IMG/VR virus record: IMGVR_UViG_3300031977_001338
Span: 1-38,689 of that record
Direction: 5' to 3' (one strand)
DNA length: 38,689 nucleotides
DNA from: a virus
The notes under the pieces are model-generated. The model ran no database searches, was not told the origin of the DNA, and saw only the letters and a list, made by a program, of their open reading frames with translations. The position numbers were made by a program, and so were the translations under genes. Each line of letters opens with the position of its first letter. Within the stretch, counting starts at the first letter, position 1. This document shows positions 14,984-22,948 of this stretch, in pieces.

Positions 14984-16072
14984 CTAAATTGGTTGTTCTT
15001 TATAATTTTTGTGAAAGAGTGGTAGTTCCTTGGTAAAACACCTAGGATCAATCTTTTTGTTTTTGTAATCTACACCGGAGATAGATATATATTGATCTAA
15101 GGTTCTTGCCCTACCTAACCCGTAAATATCGTCTAGTTCGTCTGTAAAAATAAGTGTCTGTCTTTTGTGGGATAGTTCATCCAAATCCCACCATTTATCT
15201 TTGTGTCCCGCTTGAGTACCTTCATCCCAAAACATTAGTCCTTCTCTATAGGATCTCCCATAGTAATGTCTTGTTGGGTAATCATACATATGAAAAATAT
15301 TATAGCCGTTTGTCCATGCTCTAATAGCTAAACTAGGCTCTTCACCGTGAAAAAATAATTTTTCGTCATATGGTACCTCTCTTACAAAACTTCCTAATGT
15401 AAATACAGTGTTTGCACTAAAAGCAAAACCATGTATATAAGGTTGTTCTTGTTGAAAAGATCTGCAAATATAATAATGCTTCCAATGTTCTGGTATGTCC
15501 TCAAATTTGTCTACAATTAGTCCACGATAGTTTACAGTACCATCTTCGTGAAATGTTGTATCTCCGCTTCCACAGCACAATGCACGAATATTGTATTTAC
15601 CTGGTATGGGAGTAGCACAAACCGGAACATGAGAAACAGGTAAAGGATGGTTGATTATATCATCATCTATTGCACTCATTGGATCTGGGTATCCAGTAAT
15701 TAAAGGTTTTTCGTGCCACTGCTGTAAATGTTCAATTGCACTAATAAACTTTAAATCCCACTCCGTTTCCCAACCCGTATGAGAGTCTATTTGACAATAG
15801 TATTTTTCATCATTAAAAGGTTTTTGTGCTAATGCTCGTGCCCAACAACAACCTTTGCTTTCATGAGGGTGGTAATGTTGATAATGAATTTGATCTCTAA
15901 AACCATCAAAACATGGCTGGGACAAATCTAGTTTTTCCTGTGGGAAGGACTGATCAACGACAGAAAAAACTAGATTCTTTTTATAAACAGCATTGTCCCA
16001 GCAACGAACGATGGTATACATCAATAGGGGATCCCTAAAAGATGCAATAGAGATAAAAATCTTATCCTTCAT
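14984..16072 (-). CDS. GlcNAc-type glycosyltransferase (GT60-like)
   Basis: A 362-residue protein resembling the GlcNAc glycosyltransferase family (polypeptide or small-acceptor N-acetylglucosaminyltransferases). It opens IFISIASFRDPLLMYTIVRCW, has the ESKGCCWARALAQ segment (about 72-84), YYCQIDSHTGW (a D-x-H metal/donor-binding motif near 96) and a FFHGEEPSLAIRAW segment (about 242-255). Such enzymes transfer UDP-GlcNAc in the cytosol. The stop lies beside the nrdA RBS, and the start overlaps the ThyX gene by 11 nt. In this phage it may decorate a virion or host surface polymer. Confidence 0.75.
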   Translation of the reverse strand: MKDKIFISIASFRDPLLMYTIVRCWDNAVYKKNLVFSVVDQSFPQEKLDLSQPCFDGFRDQIHYQHYHPHESKGCCWARALAQKPFNDEKYYCQIDSHTGWETEWDLKFISAIEHLQQWHEKPLITGYPDPMSAIDDDIINHPLPVSHVPVCATPIPGKYNIRALCCGSGDTTFHEDGTVNYRGLIVDKFEDIPEHWKHYYICRSFQQEQPYIHGFAFSANTVFTLGSFVREVPYDEKLFFHGEEPSLAIRAWTNGYNIFHMYDYPTRHYYGRSYREGLMFWDEGTQAGHKDKWWDLDELSHKRQTLIFTDELDDIYGLGRARTLDQYISISGVDYKNKKIDPRCFTKELPLFHKNYKEQPI

Positions 16073-16757
16073 TAACCGCCTCTACTACTGAAGGAAAATG
16101 TGTTGCAATGACATCCCAGCATTTATTTGCTACAATCATATGTTCTTTTTGTGTGCCGTTTGCCCTACGCAACTGACAATAGTGAACCCAAGAACGCAAA
16201 GTGCCTGCCATGTAAAGAGTCGTTTCTGTGTTACCCTCAGGCAGTATTGCACGAGCCTGTTCTTTAGCAATACCTTGCTTTATAGCCCACTTGTAATTTC
16301 TTTCAGCGAGGTTAATTACCTCTCGCTGGCGCATATTCCATTCTTCGTAAAGGCGTTCGTGTTGTGTCTTATTACCACCCTTACCAAAGTCCTCGACATC
16401 GTCGAGCTCAACAGAGTTTTGTCTATTTTTAGGATCTTGCAAACGTGCTTCACGACATGTAAATGTATCACTCTCAGCATATCGCTGGCTAAATTCCTGG
16501 AAACTAAAGCTACGATGCCTAATAATCTGTCGACTAATGTCTCGGGTAGTCCTAATCTCCATTGTTAAAGAAACCATCTCAAATGGGCTCCAATGGGCAT
16601 TTTTTATTAGGTATTTTAGTAGTTTTGGTGCCGTTTCGGCATTGTTTTGATTAGCAGGGTTACTTACACGGGCTGCGTGTGCTACTAGCTCCTCTGCGCT
16701 ATGACAATCACTTAGTGCAGTCGGTGTTGACAACGATACTAAGGTTACGCTAGACAT
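16062..16757 (-). CDS. thyX: flavin-dependent thymidylate synthase
   Basis: A 231-residue ThyX, which makes dTMP from dUMP using FAD, NADPH and methylenetetrahydrofolate. The family signature is visible as RHRSFSFQEFSQRY (80-93), together with LPEGNTETTLYMAGTLRSW. The ATG at 16757 has GGAG 8 nt upstream; a TTG at 16760 is less likely. It overlaps the primase 3' end by 8 nt. A consensus sigma-70 promoter inside primase (16820-16848) points straight at it. Confidence 0.93.
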   Translation of the reverse strand: MSSVTLVSLSTPTALSDCHSAEELVAHAARVSNPANQNNAETAPKLLKYLIKNAHWSPFEMVSLTMEIRTTRDISRQIIRHRSFSFQEFSQRYAESDTFTCREARLQDPKNRQNSVELDDVEDFGKGGNKTQHERLYEEWNMRQREVINLAERNYKWAIKQGIAKEQARAILPEGNTETTLYMAGTLRSWVHYCQLRRANGTQKEHMIVANKCWDVIATHFPSVVEAVNEG

Positions 16758-17775
16758 CAATTTTTCTCCATGTGTTAAATTTAAATTTCGCTCTTAGACC
16801 ACTGTAGGTGTTCTGGTCTATTATATTATGAACTTCGGCTATTGTCAAGCCCGACATTACCATATCGTTAATATCTTTTTGTTCAAGTGTTTCGGGCCAG
16901 ATACAAATCTTTTGTCCGGCGCTAATATACTTATACATCAATTTTGCTATTTCTTTATTTCTTGGCTGATTATCAAAAATAATTGTGTAATCTTTTAGGC
17001 CGAGTTCATCCACCCTATTAAACGCTGATCCACTAGCAGCGATAGCATTATCCAAAAACAAACTATCAATAGGTCCTTCAACCACTTTAACATTTCGTGT
17101 TTCATCTATACTGTCCAACCCAAAGATAGTAGGGGCATCCTCATCAATTTTTAAGTTAATGTATCTCAAAGACTCTCCACGAATACCTCTCATAGCCATG
17201 CCTGTTAGTTTACCTTGTTTATTAATAAAAGGCAGTATTAGGCGAGGCTGTTCAACTGTGAGGGACTTTGTGTACTTTGTATTTAATTGTGCTGCTTTTC
17301 TAATATCATCGAGAAAGTATAATCTATTGTGTGTATTTCTCGGGATCAACCTCAGATTTACATACTCGATAACTTCATGATCCTCAGGCAAATTATCTAG
17401 CCTGTCCATCAATTCGTCAATAAGAGTTTTAGGACGCACTTTAGGCTCCTTAAACTCAAAATTAAATTCTGGCTTTTGATTGGCTCTGTTAGAAGGTAAT
17501 CCTTCTTTGTAGCGTTCTACAACATATTGCTTGTGTAGTGTTCCGTCTATAGTTTCTAAAAGTCCACCAAATGTTTTACCTGATCCGCAGTTATGACATT
17601 TATAGAACATATCGTTCTTGACTTTGTACAAGTAACCACGAGCTTTATTCTTTTTAGTGCTACTGTCGCCACAAATAGGGCAACGGAAATTAAAGAGATA
17701 TTGATCCTTCTTCTTAAACCTTTCAAGTCTAAAGGATACCTGATTAATATATTTAAGATCAATGAATAAGGACAT
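16750..17775 (-). CDS. 61: DNA primase (T4 gp61-like)
   Basis: A 341-residue primase subunit that makes RNA primers for lagging-strand synthesis with the gp41-type helicase. An N-terminal zinc ribbon has C32, C35, C60 and C63. The TOPRIM domain begins near residue 225 with KVVEGPIDSLFLDN, then DYTIIFDN (acidic metal site). Length matches T4 gp61 (342). Its leader contains a 23-nt hairpin that overlaps the expected RNA 5' end and holds the only Shine-Dalgarno candidate, so translation may be restricted. A sigma-70 promoter lies at 17808-17836. Confidence 0.88.
   Translation of the reverse strand: MSLFIDLKYINQVSFRLERFKKKDQYLFNFRCPICGDSSTKKNKARGYLYKVKNDMFYKCHNCGSGKTFGGLLETIDGTLHKQYVVERYKEGLPSNRANQKPEFNFEFKEPKVRPKTLIDELMDRLDNLPEDHEVIEYVNLRLIPRNTHNRLYFLDDIRKAAQLNTKYTKSLTVEQPRLILPFINKQGKLTGMAMRGIRGESLRYINLKIDEDAPTIFGLDSIDETRNVKVVEGPIDSLFLDNAIAASGSAFNRVDELGLKDYTIIFDNQPRNKEIAKLMYKYISAGQKICIWPETLEQKDINDMVMSGLTIAEVHNIIDQNTYSGLRAKFKFNTWRKIDV
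16820..16848 (-). promoter_or_regulatory. consensus sigma-70 promoter inside primase, driving thyX
   Basis: Minus strand TTGACA (16848-16843), 17-nt spacer, TATAAT (16825-16820), a perfect match although it is embedded in the primase coding sequence. The predicted start near 16812 gives a leader of about 55 nt to the thyX ATG. It would let thyX and downstream nrd genes be made without full primase readthrough. Confidence 0.7.
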
Positions 17776-17778
17776 AAT

Positions 17779-17805
17779 AAAAAACCTACACGTTTAGTAT
17801 AGGTT
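17779..17805 (-). promoter_or_regulatory. leader hairpin with U-tract at the 5' end of primase mRNA
   Basis: The minus strand has an inverted repeat (17805-17783: nine-base arms AACCTATAC and GTGTAGGTT with one G-U pair, loop TAAAC) followed by TTTTTT (17784-17779), ending 3 nt before the ATG at 17775. The predicted transcription start (about 17802) falls at the hairpin's 5' base, so the mRNA would begin with it. It looks like an intrinsic terminator or attenuator, or a cap-like 5' hairpin that hides the AGG of the only SD candidate. Confidence 0.6.
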
Positions 17806-17807
17806 CT

Positions 17808-17836
17808 ATTGTAACAGAGTGTTATCTATTTGTCAA
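17808..17836 (-). promoter_or_regulatory. sigma-70 promoter for primase
   Basis: Minus strand TTGACA (17836-17831), 17-nt spacer, TACAAT (17813-17808): 11 of 12 consensus bases. The TGA stop of the coiled-coil gene (17833-17835) is inside the -35 hexamer. Confidence 0.8.
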
Positions 17837-18300
17837 GAAGAAATGTGAAAAAATTCAACAATAATGGGTAAAGCAAAACCCGTAATAATTACAGCACCTA
17901 CAACAATCCATCGCCATTTTTCTAATGAGGAGATACGTTGATCCTGCTCACTCAGTTTACCAGAGACTTCTGCCTTAAGAGAGTTTATGCTAGCCAGGAC
18001 CTTTTCTACGTCAGCCTGAGCTGCCTTACTAATTTCTCTCTGTGCCGTAGTTAGCCTAGAGTGTAATTCTTTGATGTCTGCTTGGTGTTCTTTTCTATGC
18101 ATCTCTATTTGTTCTTTTAACTCATCTGCGTAATCTTCTTGATTGTTTAGTCTTTCGTCATGTACAGCTAACATCTGGCCGATATTATTGCACACTTCAG
18201 TGATTTTGTCAAGCGCATTTTCTAGTTTAAGAAAAAGCTGGCCCATTTGATTGATTTCACTCTTAACTAGAGCGATTTCAGTTTCTGTACTATTTGCCAT
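17833..18300 (-). CDS. coiled-coil protein with C-terminal membrane anchor
   Basis: A 155-residue protein that is almost entirely heptad-rich coiled coil from residue 8 to about 126, then one hydrophobic segment (WIVVGAVIITGFALPIIVEFF, about 130-150) close to the C-terminus. It has no catalytic motif. The pattern suits a tail-anchored cytoplasmic rod, as in several phage envelope or holin-adjacent proteins, but this is inference. The start overlaps the upstream structural-type gene by 11 nt. The stop is inside the primase promoter. Confidence 0.65.
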   Translation of the reverse strand: MANSTETEIALVKSEINQMGQLFLKLENALDKITEVCNNIGQMLAVHDERLNNQEDYADELKEQIEMHRKEHQADIKELHSRLTTAQREISKAAQADVEKVLASINSLKAEVSGKLSEQDQRISSLEKWRWIVVGAVIITGFALPIIVEFFHISS

Positions 18301-18817
18301 CTTTCTTCTTCTTCCTTCTCACCATAGGCTGCATTACAGGATCTCTTCCTGGCTCGCCTTTGGGTCCGATGCCAATACCATGAATTGCACCCCCACCCAC
18401 TGCGTTTGCTGCGACTTCTTCAACAAACATGTGGTTTTTAAATGACATAGTATTATGTTCTAATAATTTTACTTCATCTTGAACATCACCGAACATTGAG
18501 TATAGATCGAGTTTGTCCTCAAACTCTTTATCGCTCATGTCGATATTTCGCTCTTCACGCAGAATAGCTAGAGCTGCTGCAAAAGTAAGAAGTCTCTTTG
18601 CATTTCTATCAGGAGACTTCATTAATGCACGTTTTACTTTAAAAATAAATTTGTTTAATAATGTGTATGAATCTAATTCTTGGGAAGTTACTGGATCTTT
18701 AATTTTATTGGCGTCTTTATCGATGATTCCAAAACGAAATGCGTCAGACTGTTCTATTGGTTGGGCTAACAACCTCAACAATCTCAATGCTATCATTCCA
18801 TCTAAAAATCTTGACAC
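18290..18817 (-). CDS. conserved T4-like virion-block protein of unknown function
   Basis: A 175-residue protein with a helical N-terminal part opening SRFLDGMIALRLLRLLAQPIE, a mid-region rich in charged helices, and a glycine-rich, collagen-like short tail GIGIGPKGEPGRD ending in basic KKKKDGK. I recognise the N-terminus as that of a conserved protein of marine T4-like phages without a known role. The start codon is GTG, overlapping the upstream TAG (TAGTG). It sits in the late structural block and is probably a virion or assembly protein. Confidence 0.65.
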   Translation of the reverse strand: MSRFLDGMIALRLLRLLAQPIEQSDAFRFGIIDKDANKIKDPVTSQELDSYTLLNKFIFKVKRALMKSPDRNAKRLLTFAAALAILREERNIDMSDKEFEDKLDLYSMFGDVQDEVKLLEHNTMSFKNHMFVEEVAANAVGGGAIHGIGIGPKGEPGRDPVMQPMVRRKKKKDGK

Positions 18818-19194
18818 TATATTTTCCTTAAAATCCCAATCAACTCATTATTGAGTGGTATATCTGTTTCTTTGATACCAGGAGAAACAACTGTTTCTAA
18901 TGGCATCCTATTTAAAAATACTAGATAAGTTTTTAGGTCTGTCCAGTATTCTGGTTCTAACTTGAAGAATAAAATATCCGTCGCAGCGTTACCAAAAACA
19001 TTGTATAAAACTATTAAGTGGTTAATTACCAATCTTTCGTTTACTTCACCTGTCTTATGATAACGGTTAAGCAATCTTTTAATATATTTTATTCTTTTTA
19101 AATCATCCTCTAATTCTTGCATACCCATACAACCGGGATTGTAATAGTGTTTAATTGCAAAAACTAAAAAAGTATTCTCATCAAGTCCAATCAT
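18817..19194 (-). CDS. conserved T4-like phage protein of unknown function
   Basis: A 125-residue helical protein opening MIGLDENTFLVFAIKHYYNP. The pattern FLxxAIKHYxNP with RLLNRYHKTGEVNERLVINH is one I associate with a conserved small protein next to structural genes in marine T4-likes (possibly DUF7207). No enzyme motif is present. Tandem ATGs at 19197 and 19194; the second fits the family start. The Shine-Dalgarno is weak and 14 nt away. Confidence 0.6.
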   Translation of the reverse strand: MIGLDENTFLVFAIKHYYNPGCMGMQELEDDLKRIKYIKRLLNRYHKTGEVNERLVINHLIVLYNVFGNAATDILFFKLEPEYWTDLKTYLVFLNRMPLETVVSPGIKETDIPLNNELIGILRKI

Positions 19195-19215
19195 CATACT
19201 GTTATTTATTTCCCT

Positions 19216-19653
19216 TTAAGATACAGTAGCAGTACCTCCAATAAAATACCACTTACTGTTAGTATATAGTAACGTTGCAGATTCTCCTGCAGCGTCAAAG
19301 GAAATATCATTGTTTACGTTTGCACCCTGTAGGGTAATAGTGTGTCCCCCTGTATTGGAGACCATAACGATAATTTTAACTTGGCCTGGATCACCATCGT
19401 TTATACTCAAATTGCCCGCACTGTCAAGATTTGACAATAAGGTAATATTTGTAGTAGTAACAACGGTTCCTAAAGCTGTCATCACGTTCTCATCGCCAAT
19501 TTTAATTTTATCATTAAACTTGACGGGTGTTGAAATGTCAGCAAAGAGAGATGCAACAGTAAGTTTTTTACTGTCGGTACCTTGTACTATTGCTAATGTA
19601 TCAGCACCAGCGGCCGCTGTGGCCGCTGTTAATTCTGAAAATTTCTTTGACAT
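19216..19653 (-). CDS. virion structural protein, beta-rich, fibre-like
   Basis: A 145-residue protein, low in charge and rich in T, A, G, N and V. The N-terminus KKFSELTAATAAAGADTLAI and the segment SKKLTVASLFADI are typical of small structural or fibre-associated proteins in marine T4-like phages. The C-terminal half alternates hydrophobic and polar residues (GHTITLQGANVNNDISF), as in beta-sandwich or fibre-tip domains. It follows the two other late genes 19666 and 19921 and belongs to their unit. Confidence 0.6.
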   Translation of the reverse strand: MSKKFSELTAATAAAGADTLAIVQGTDSKKLTVASLFADISTPVKFNDKIKIGDENVMTALGTVVTTTNITLLSNLDSAGNLSINDGDPGQVKIIVMVSNTGGHTITLQGANVNNDISFDAAGESATLLYTNSKWYFIGGTATVS

Positions 19654-19665
19654 TAAGTATTACTC

Positions 19666-19911
19666 TTAGGCGTCTGGGAATTCGGTGTCATCGTCGGCAC
19701 CGCCAGCTGCTTCGTACTCAGCATCTGTAAAAGGATCAGCCATAGCTACTAGTGTTTCATATGTAACTCTAGAACCATTAACTGTTCTTTTTACCCAACC
19801 TGGTTGTGTGATACCAGGTGTAGCAGCTACTTCGGCTTCGTCAACCATAAAAATATCTGCTGCATCTACGCCTGTAATTACAGGCTTAACTGATTTACTC
19901 CATGCGGACAT
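19666..19911 (-). CDS. small virion-type protein
   Basis: An 81-residue acidic protein starting SAWSKSVKPVITGVDAADIF with an acidic C-terminus (GADDDTEFPDA). The SWVKRTV.GSRVTYETLVAM pattern is one I associate with tiny structural proteins of marine T4-likes. There is no enzymatic signature. It has an SD (AGGAG) before the ATG and lies between two late genes, so it is most likely a virion component. Confidence 0.6.
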   Translation of the reverse strand: MSAWSKSVKPVITGVDAADIFMVDEAEVAATPGITQPGWVKRTVNGSRVTYETLVAMADPFTDAEYEAAGGADDDTEFPDA

Positions 19912-19920
19912 AGTTTTCTC

Positions 19921-21258
19921 CTATCTATTTTGTTGTAAAATTTGGTTTAAAATTGAGAAGGCTTCATAACGGTTCACCCCAATTGCAGTTTCGCTAAGTT
20001 CACCTCTAATGATGTCTTTTAGCATTTCTACTTCTTCTTTTTTAAGGGGTGCCATGCCTTTTTGTGCTCCAGGCTTTCTCATGTCTCTTTTAGCAGCCAT
20101 TTCGGCAGCTCTTTCTGACTCGGCCTCTTTACGTTTTCTGACTTTTATTGCAATTTTTTTAATCAGTGCTAAACGCTCAGCTTTTTGTTCGGGTGTCATT
20201 TCTTCATTTTGTTGATCTGAAGATGACATTGATTTCTTTGCAACTGATGAAGCGGCTTGTCCGGCAGCTTTTTGTGTGAATTTATTTGCTCCAAACTTAG
20301 CTGCACCTTTTGCGCCAAGTGTTCTGGCTGCGGCTGCTACTAGTGGGTTTTCAATCAAGTCGCTTGCATCGATATCTTCTAAAGACTCGTTTGCTTGACG
20401 TAATGCTTTCTGAGCAGCTGGATGATTGGAAAGTCCTTTTTTAATCTTTTCCATTTTCTTAGCAGCGCCAGTGTAGTCTCCGCCTTTGTGCCTAGGATCG
20501 TTAGCAATACCTCTGGCCATTTTAATTTGTTTAGCTGTGATGTACTCTAGTAGCTCTTCTTCGTTAAAGTCGTATTCTACATCAAGCTCAGTTTCTTCAT
20601 TTCTTTGTGCCATAGCCTTTTTAATTGCTTTGTCTCTAGATCCGAAGTACTCCTGCTTTTTCGTCTCAATCTTGCCATCGCCGTCATGGTCTTTCTTGGC
20701 CATCTTTTCGTCGATAAGTGCAAAAAATTCTTTTTTCTTGTCTTCTGGTAAATCTCTAATAGTAGAGACACCATATTCTTCAAGAGCCTCGTCGAATTTG
20801 GATTGATATACTTTGTTTAAATCTGTAATATCAAGTGATTCTCTTTGCTCTTCTTTTTCTTTTTCTTTACGGAGAGATTTGGCGAACATTTTCATTTTTT
20901 CGCTCTTAGCTACTTTACCTAGCTTCTTAGCTTTCTTTTCGTCCTTCATTCTCTCCTCGTCGCCGTCGACTACCTCGACGCCGTCAACCATTTTTTCGTC
21001 GAGTTGACTCACAATATGCTCCTCTGTTTGATATCTATTTTTTTGAGTATTTTGCTTGGCTCTGTTAAATACAGTATCATCTCCGAATACAATAAACATG
21101 AGTTCATCCATGAACTTTTTAATGATTTCTCTTTCGTTAGGAAGTAACTGAGAACCCATTTGTACTCGTGCAATAGCTCGTTTTAAAATTGGAAGATTTT
21201 GTGCAGGCATCAATCCTTGACGCACTAACATTTCTAATCTTCTACCCTGGTCTGCCAT
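19921..21258 (-). CDS. large charged virion-block protein with an EF-hand-like loop
   Basis: A 445-residue, very charged protein. The N-terminus (LVRQGLMPAQNLPILKRAIARV) is followed by lysine/glutamate-rich helices (100-145), a DHDGDGKIE calcium-loop-like motif (D190, D192, D194, G195) followed by GSRDKAIKKAM, and more helical segments. The loop lacks the glutamate at position 12 of an EF hand, so it is EF-hand- or dockerin-like. Small charged modules of this kind are common in head-packaged or scaffold proteins of marine T4-likes. It has a T4-type late promoter 29 nt upstream. The start ATG follows a weak SD. Confidence 0.65.
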   Translation of the reverse strand: MADQGRRLEMLVRQGLMPAQNLPILKRAIARVQMGSQLLPNEREIIKKFMDELMFIVFGDDTVFNRAKQNTQKNRYQTEEHIVSQLDEKMVDGVEVVDGDEERMKDEKKAKKLGKVAKSEKMKMFAKSLRKEKEKEEQRESLDITDLNKVYQSKFDEALEEYGVSTIRDLPEDKKKEFFALIDEKMAKKDHDGDGKIETKKQEYFGSRDKAIKKAMAQRNEETELDVEYDFNEEELLEYITAKQIKMARGIANDPRHKGGDYTGAAKKMEKIKKGLSNHPAAQKALRQANESLEDIDASDLIENPLVAAAARTLGAKGAAKFGANKFTQKAAGQAASSVAKKSMSSSDQQNEEMTPEQKAERLALIKKIAIKVRKRKEAESERAAEMAAKRDMRKPGAQKGMAPLKKEEVEMLKDIIRGELSETAIGVNRYEAFSILNQILQQNR

Positions 21259-21287
21259 AGTTTATACCCTTAGTGTGTTTACAAAGG

Positions 21288-21295
21288 TATTTATA
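21288..21295 (-). promoter_or_regulatory. T4-type late promoter for the 21258-19216 structural genes
   Basis: Minus strand TATAAATA in a CTTATAAATACC context, 29 nt upstream of the ATG at 21258. The TAA stop of the radical SAM gene (21291-21293) lies inside the octamer. It would drive the 19921, 19666 and 19216 genes and perhaps 18817-17833. Confidence 0.75.
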
Positions 21296-22895
21296 AGAAA
21301 TTGAACTTCTTATCTTTATATTCTTGAATAAATTTCTTATTTAATTCAACTTGGCCTTCTGCTAATACTCTCTGAGGGCGCGACATATCGTCCCAAGTCC
21401 ATTCGGAATTAGCAAGATATGTATGGAAACTATGTACTGCGGGAGGACAGTGTCTATGTTTTTCTGAGAACCAATTTTCACTTAACCAAAACAACATCTC
21501 TAAAGCATTTGTAGAGTCGTTTTTCCAGTTCATAAAAGTCATTCCTTTAAGTCCCCCACCTTCAGCTAGATCATTTCTACCTTCACTATCTACAATATTT
21601 TGATAGATACCTTTAAACATAATATTCCAAGGGTGGGATGGAAATTCTTTAAATTCGCCGTTTGCATCTCTAGGGTGAGACTCATCAAGTGTGGTAGGTA
21701 AATACCCCCACTTAGCAGGATCTTTGGCAAAGTTACTTAAATCATCATATGGGCGAGCCCTTCCAGAGGGTATCCAAAGGGGATTGATAACTGATGAACC
21801 ACCCAATTTAGTTTCGGTGGGCCACCAATTTTTGTCTAACCAATCAAATGTTTTTTGTAATGTTTCGGGAGTCTCACCAGGCAATCCAGCAATTAGATTA
21901 ATATGTCCTCTGTAAAAACCTTTTGACTCAAAATGATCTTTAAACTTTAACAGCCCATCTTGTAGCTTCTGAGGATCCATTCCTTTACCTATGGATCTTG
22001 CTGATTCATGATTAAAACTTTCTATGCCGTAAAAATGAGAATCAAATCCTAAATCCCATATCATATCCCAATCTTGTGGGCGTGCTACAAGTAAGTCCCC
22101 TCTTGCGTAACCGCCAAAGCGAGGACGAAAAGGTAACTTTGTAACTACCTTTGCGTATTTTTCTAATTTTTCTGGATAATCGTTTACTGTCTCATCTGAG
22201 AAGGTGTATGTTGTTGTACCCCACTTCTCATAATTTGTAAGAAGCTCTTGATACACGTTATCTGCATCTCTGCCTAAATCTTCTTTATTGTTTCTATGTA
22301 CTAGTGTACAAAAGTGGCAATTAAATATACAGCCTCGTGCTAACTCTAACGTGAGACATTCACTGGGTTGAATAAAATCTCTTTCTTCATAATCAATAGA
22401 AAAGTCTCTTAACTTTGTACCTGGATAATTGTTCGTACAATCAATATATTTGAATTTATGCCCATCTTGTTCATGCGTTTCATATTTTAAGTCAGTGCCA
22501 ACATTAGTTAAATGTCTAACTAAAGCACTAATACCTACTTCGCCATAACCATGCACTAGCCAATCGATAGGCAAGTTTGTGCAGTTATAGTAGCTCTGAG
22601 TGCCACCAACAATAGGAATGGTTGGGAAGTTATCCTTTACCCAATAAAGAAATTCTCTTAAATGTGGAAAGTGTATATCAAATGTTGCACTACAACCAAG
22701 AAAAACTGTGTCGATTCTAACACGAAGTTTAAAGTAGTCTTTTAGTTCTTGCAGTGTCCATTGATCAGAGAAGTCGACAACTTCAACATCCATTCCTTCT
22801 TTACGAAGGTGTGTTGCTATTCGATGTGCTCCAGGTGCTCTTTTTACCGAAACTTGTGCAAAATCTACGACAGCGCCAAAGATAAGTGCGTGCAT
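21291..22895 (-). CDS. B12-binding-type radical SAM protein
   Basis: A 534-residue radical SAM enzyme. The [4Fe-4S] motif CIFNCHFC (CxxxCxxC, about 189-196) follows an N-terminal domain of some 120 residues with a B12-binding-like Rossmann pattern (GAHRIATHLRKEGMDVEVVDF), and the FYGIES and GLPGETPETL segments are typical of the B12-radical SAM TIM-barrel. The histidine that ligates cobalamin (DxHxxG) is not visible. Substrate unknown; methyl transfer or C-C chemistry is possible. Start at 22895 is chosen (ATG at 22907 and GTG at 22916 are alternatives). It is unusual inside a structural block. Its stop lies inside a late promoter. Confidence 0.8.
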   Translation of the reverse strand: MHALIFGAVVDFAQVSVKRAPGAHRIATHLRKEGMDVEVVDFSDQWTLQELKDYFKLRVRIDTVFLGCSATFDIHFPHLREFLYWVKDNFPTIPIVGGTQSYYNCTNLPIDWLVHGYGEVGISALVRHLTNVGTDLKYETHEQDGHKFKYIDCTNNYPGTKLRDFSIDYEERDFIQPSECLTLELARGCIFNCHFCTLVHRNNKEDLGRDADNVYQELLTNYEKWGTTTYTFSDETVNDYPEKLEKYAKVVTKLPFRPRFGGYARGDLLVARPQDWDMIWDLGFDSHFYGIESFNHESARSIGKGMDPQKLQDGLLKFKDHFESKGFYRGHINLIAGLPGETPETLQKTFDWLDKNWWPTETKLGGSSVINPLWIPSGRARPYDDLSNFAKDPAKWGYLPTTLDESHPRDANGEFKEFPSHPWNIMFKGIYQNIVDSEGRNDLAEGGGLKGMTFMNWKNDSTNALEMLFWLSENWFSEKHRHCPPAVHSFHTYLANSEWTWDDMSRPQRVLAEGQVELNKKFIQEYKDKKFNFL

Positions 22896-22948
22896 ATTAT
22901 CAACCATCCAATCCACAATAGTGGTTTATCATCTTTCATAATGTATGT

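Noticed and set aside
16098-16568. Rightward 156-codon open frame opposite thyX
   Set aside because: It is antisense to clear ThyX motifs and has no recognisable protein features or SD; a shadow of the real gene.
18184-18212. TTGACA-17-AATAAT inside the coiled-coil gene
   Set aside because: No gene starts downstream before the primase promoter, which is better, so this is probably chance.
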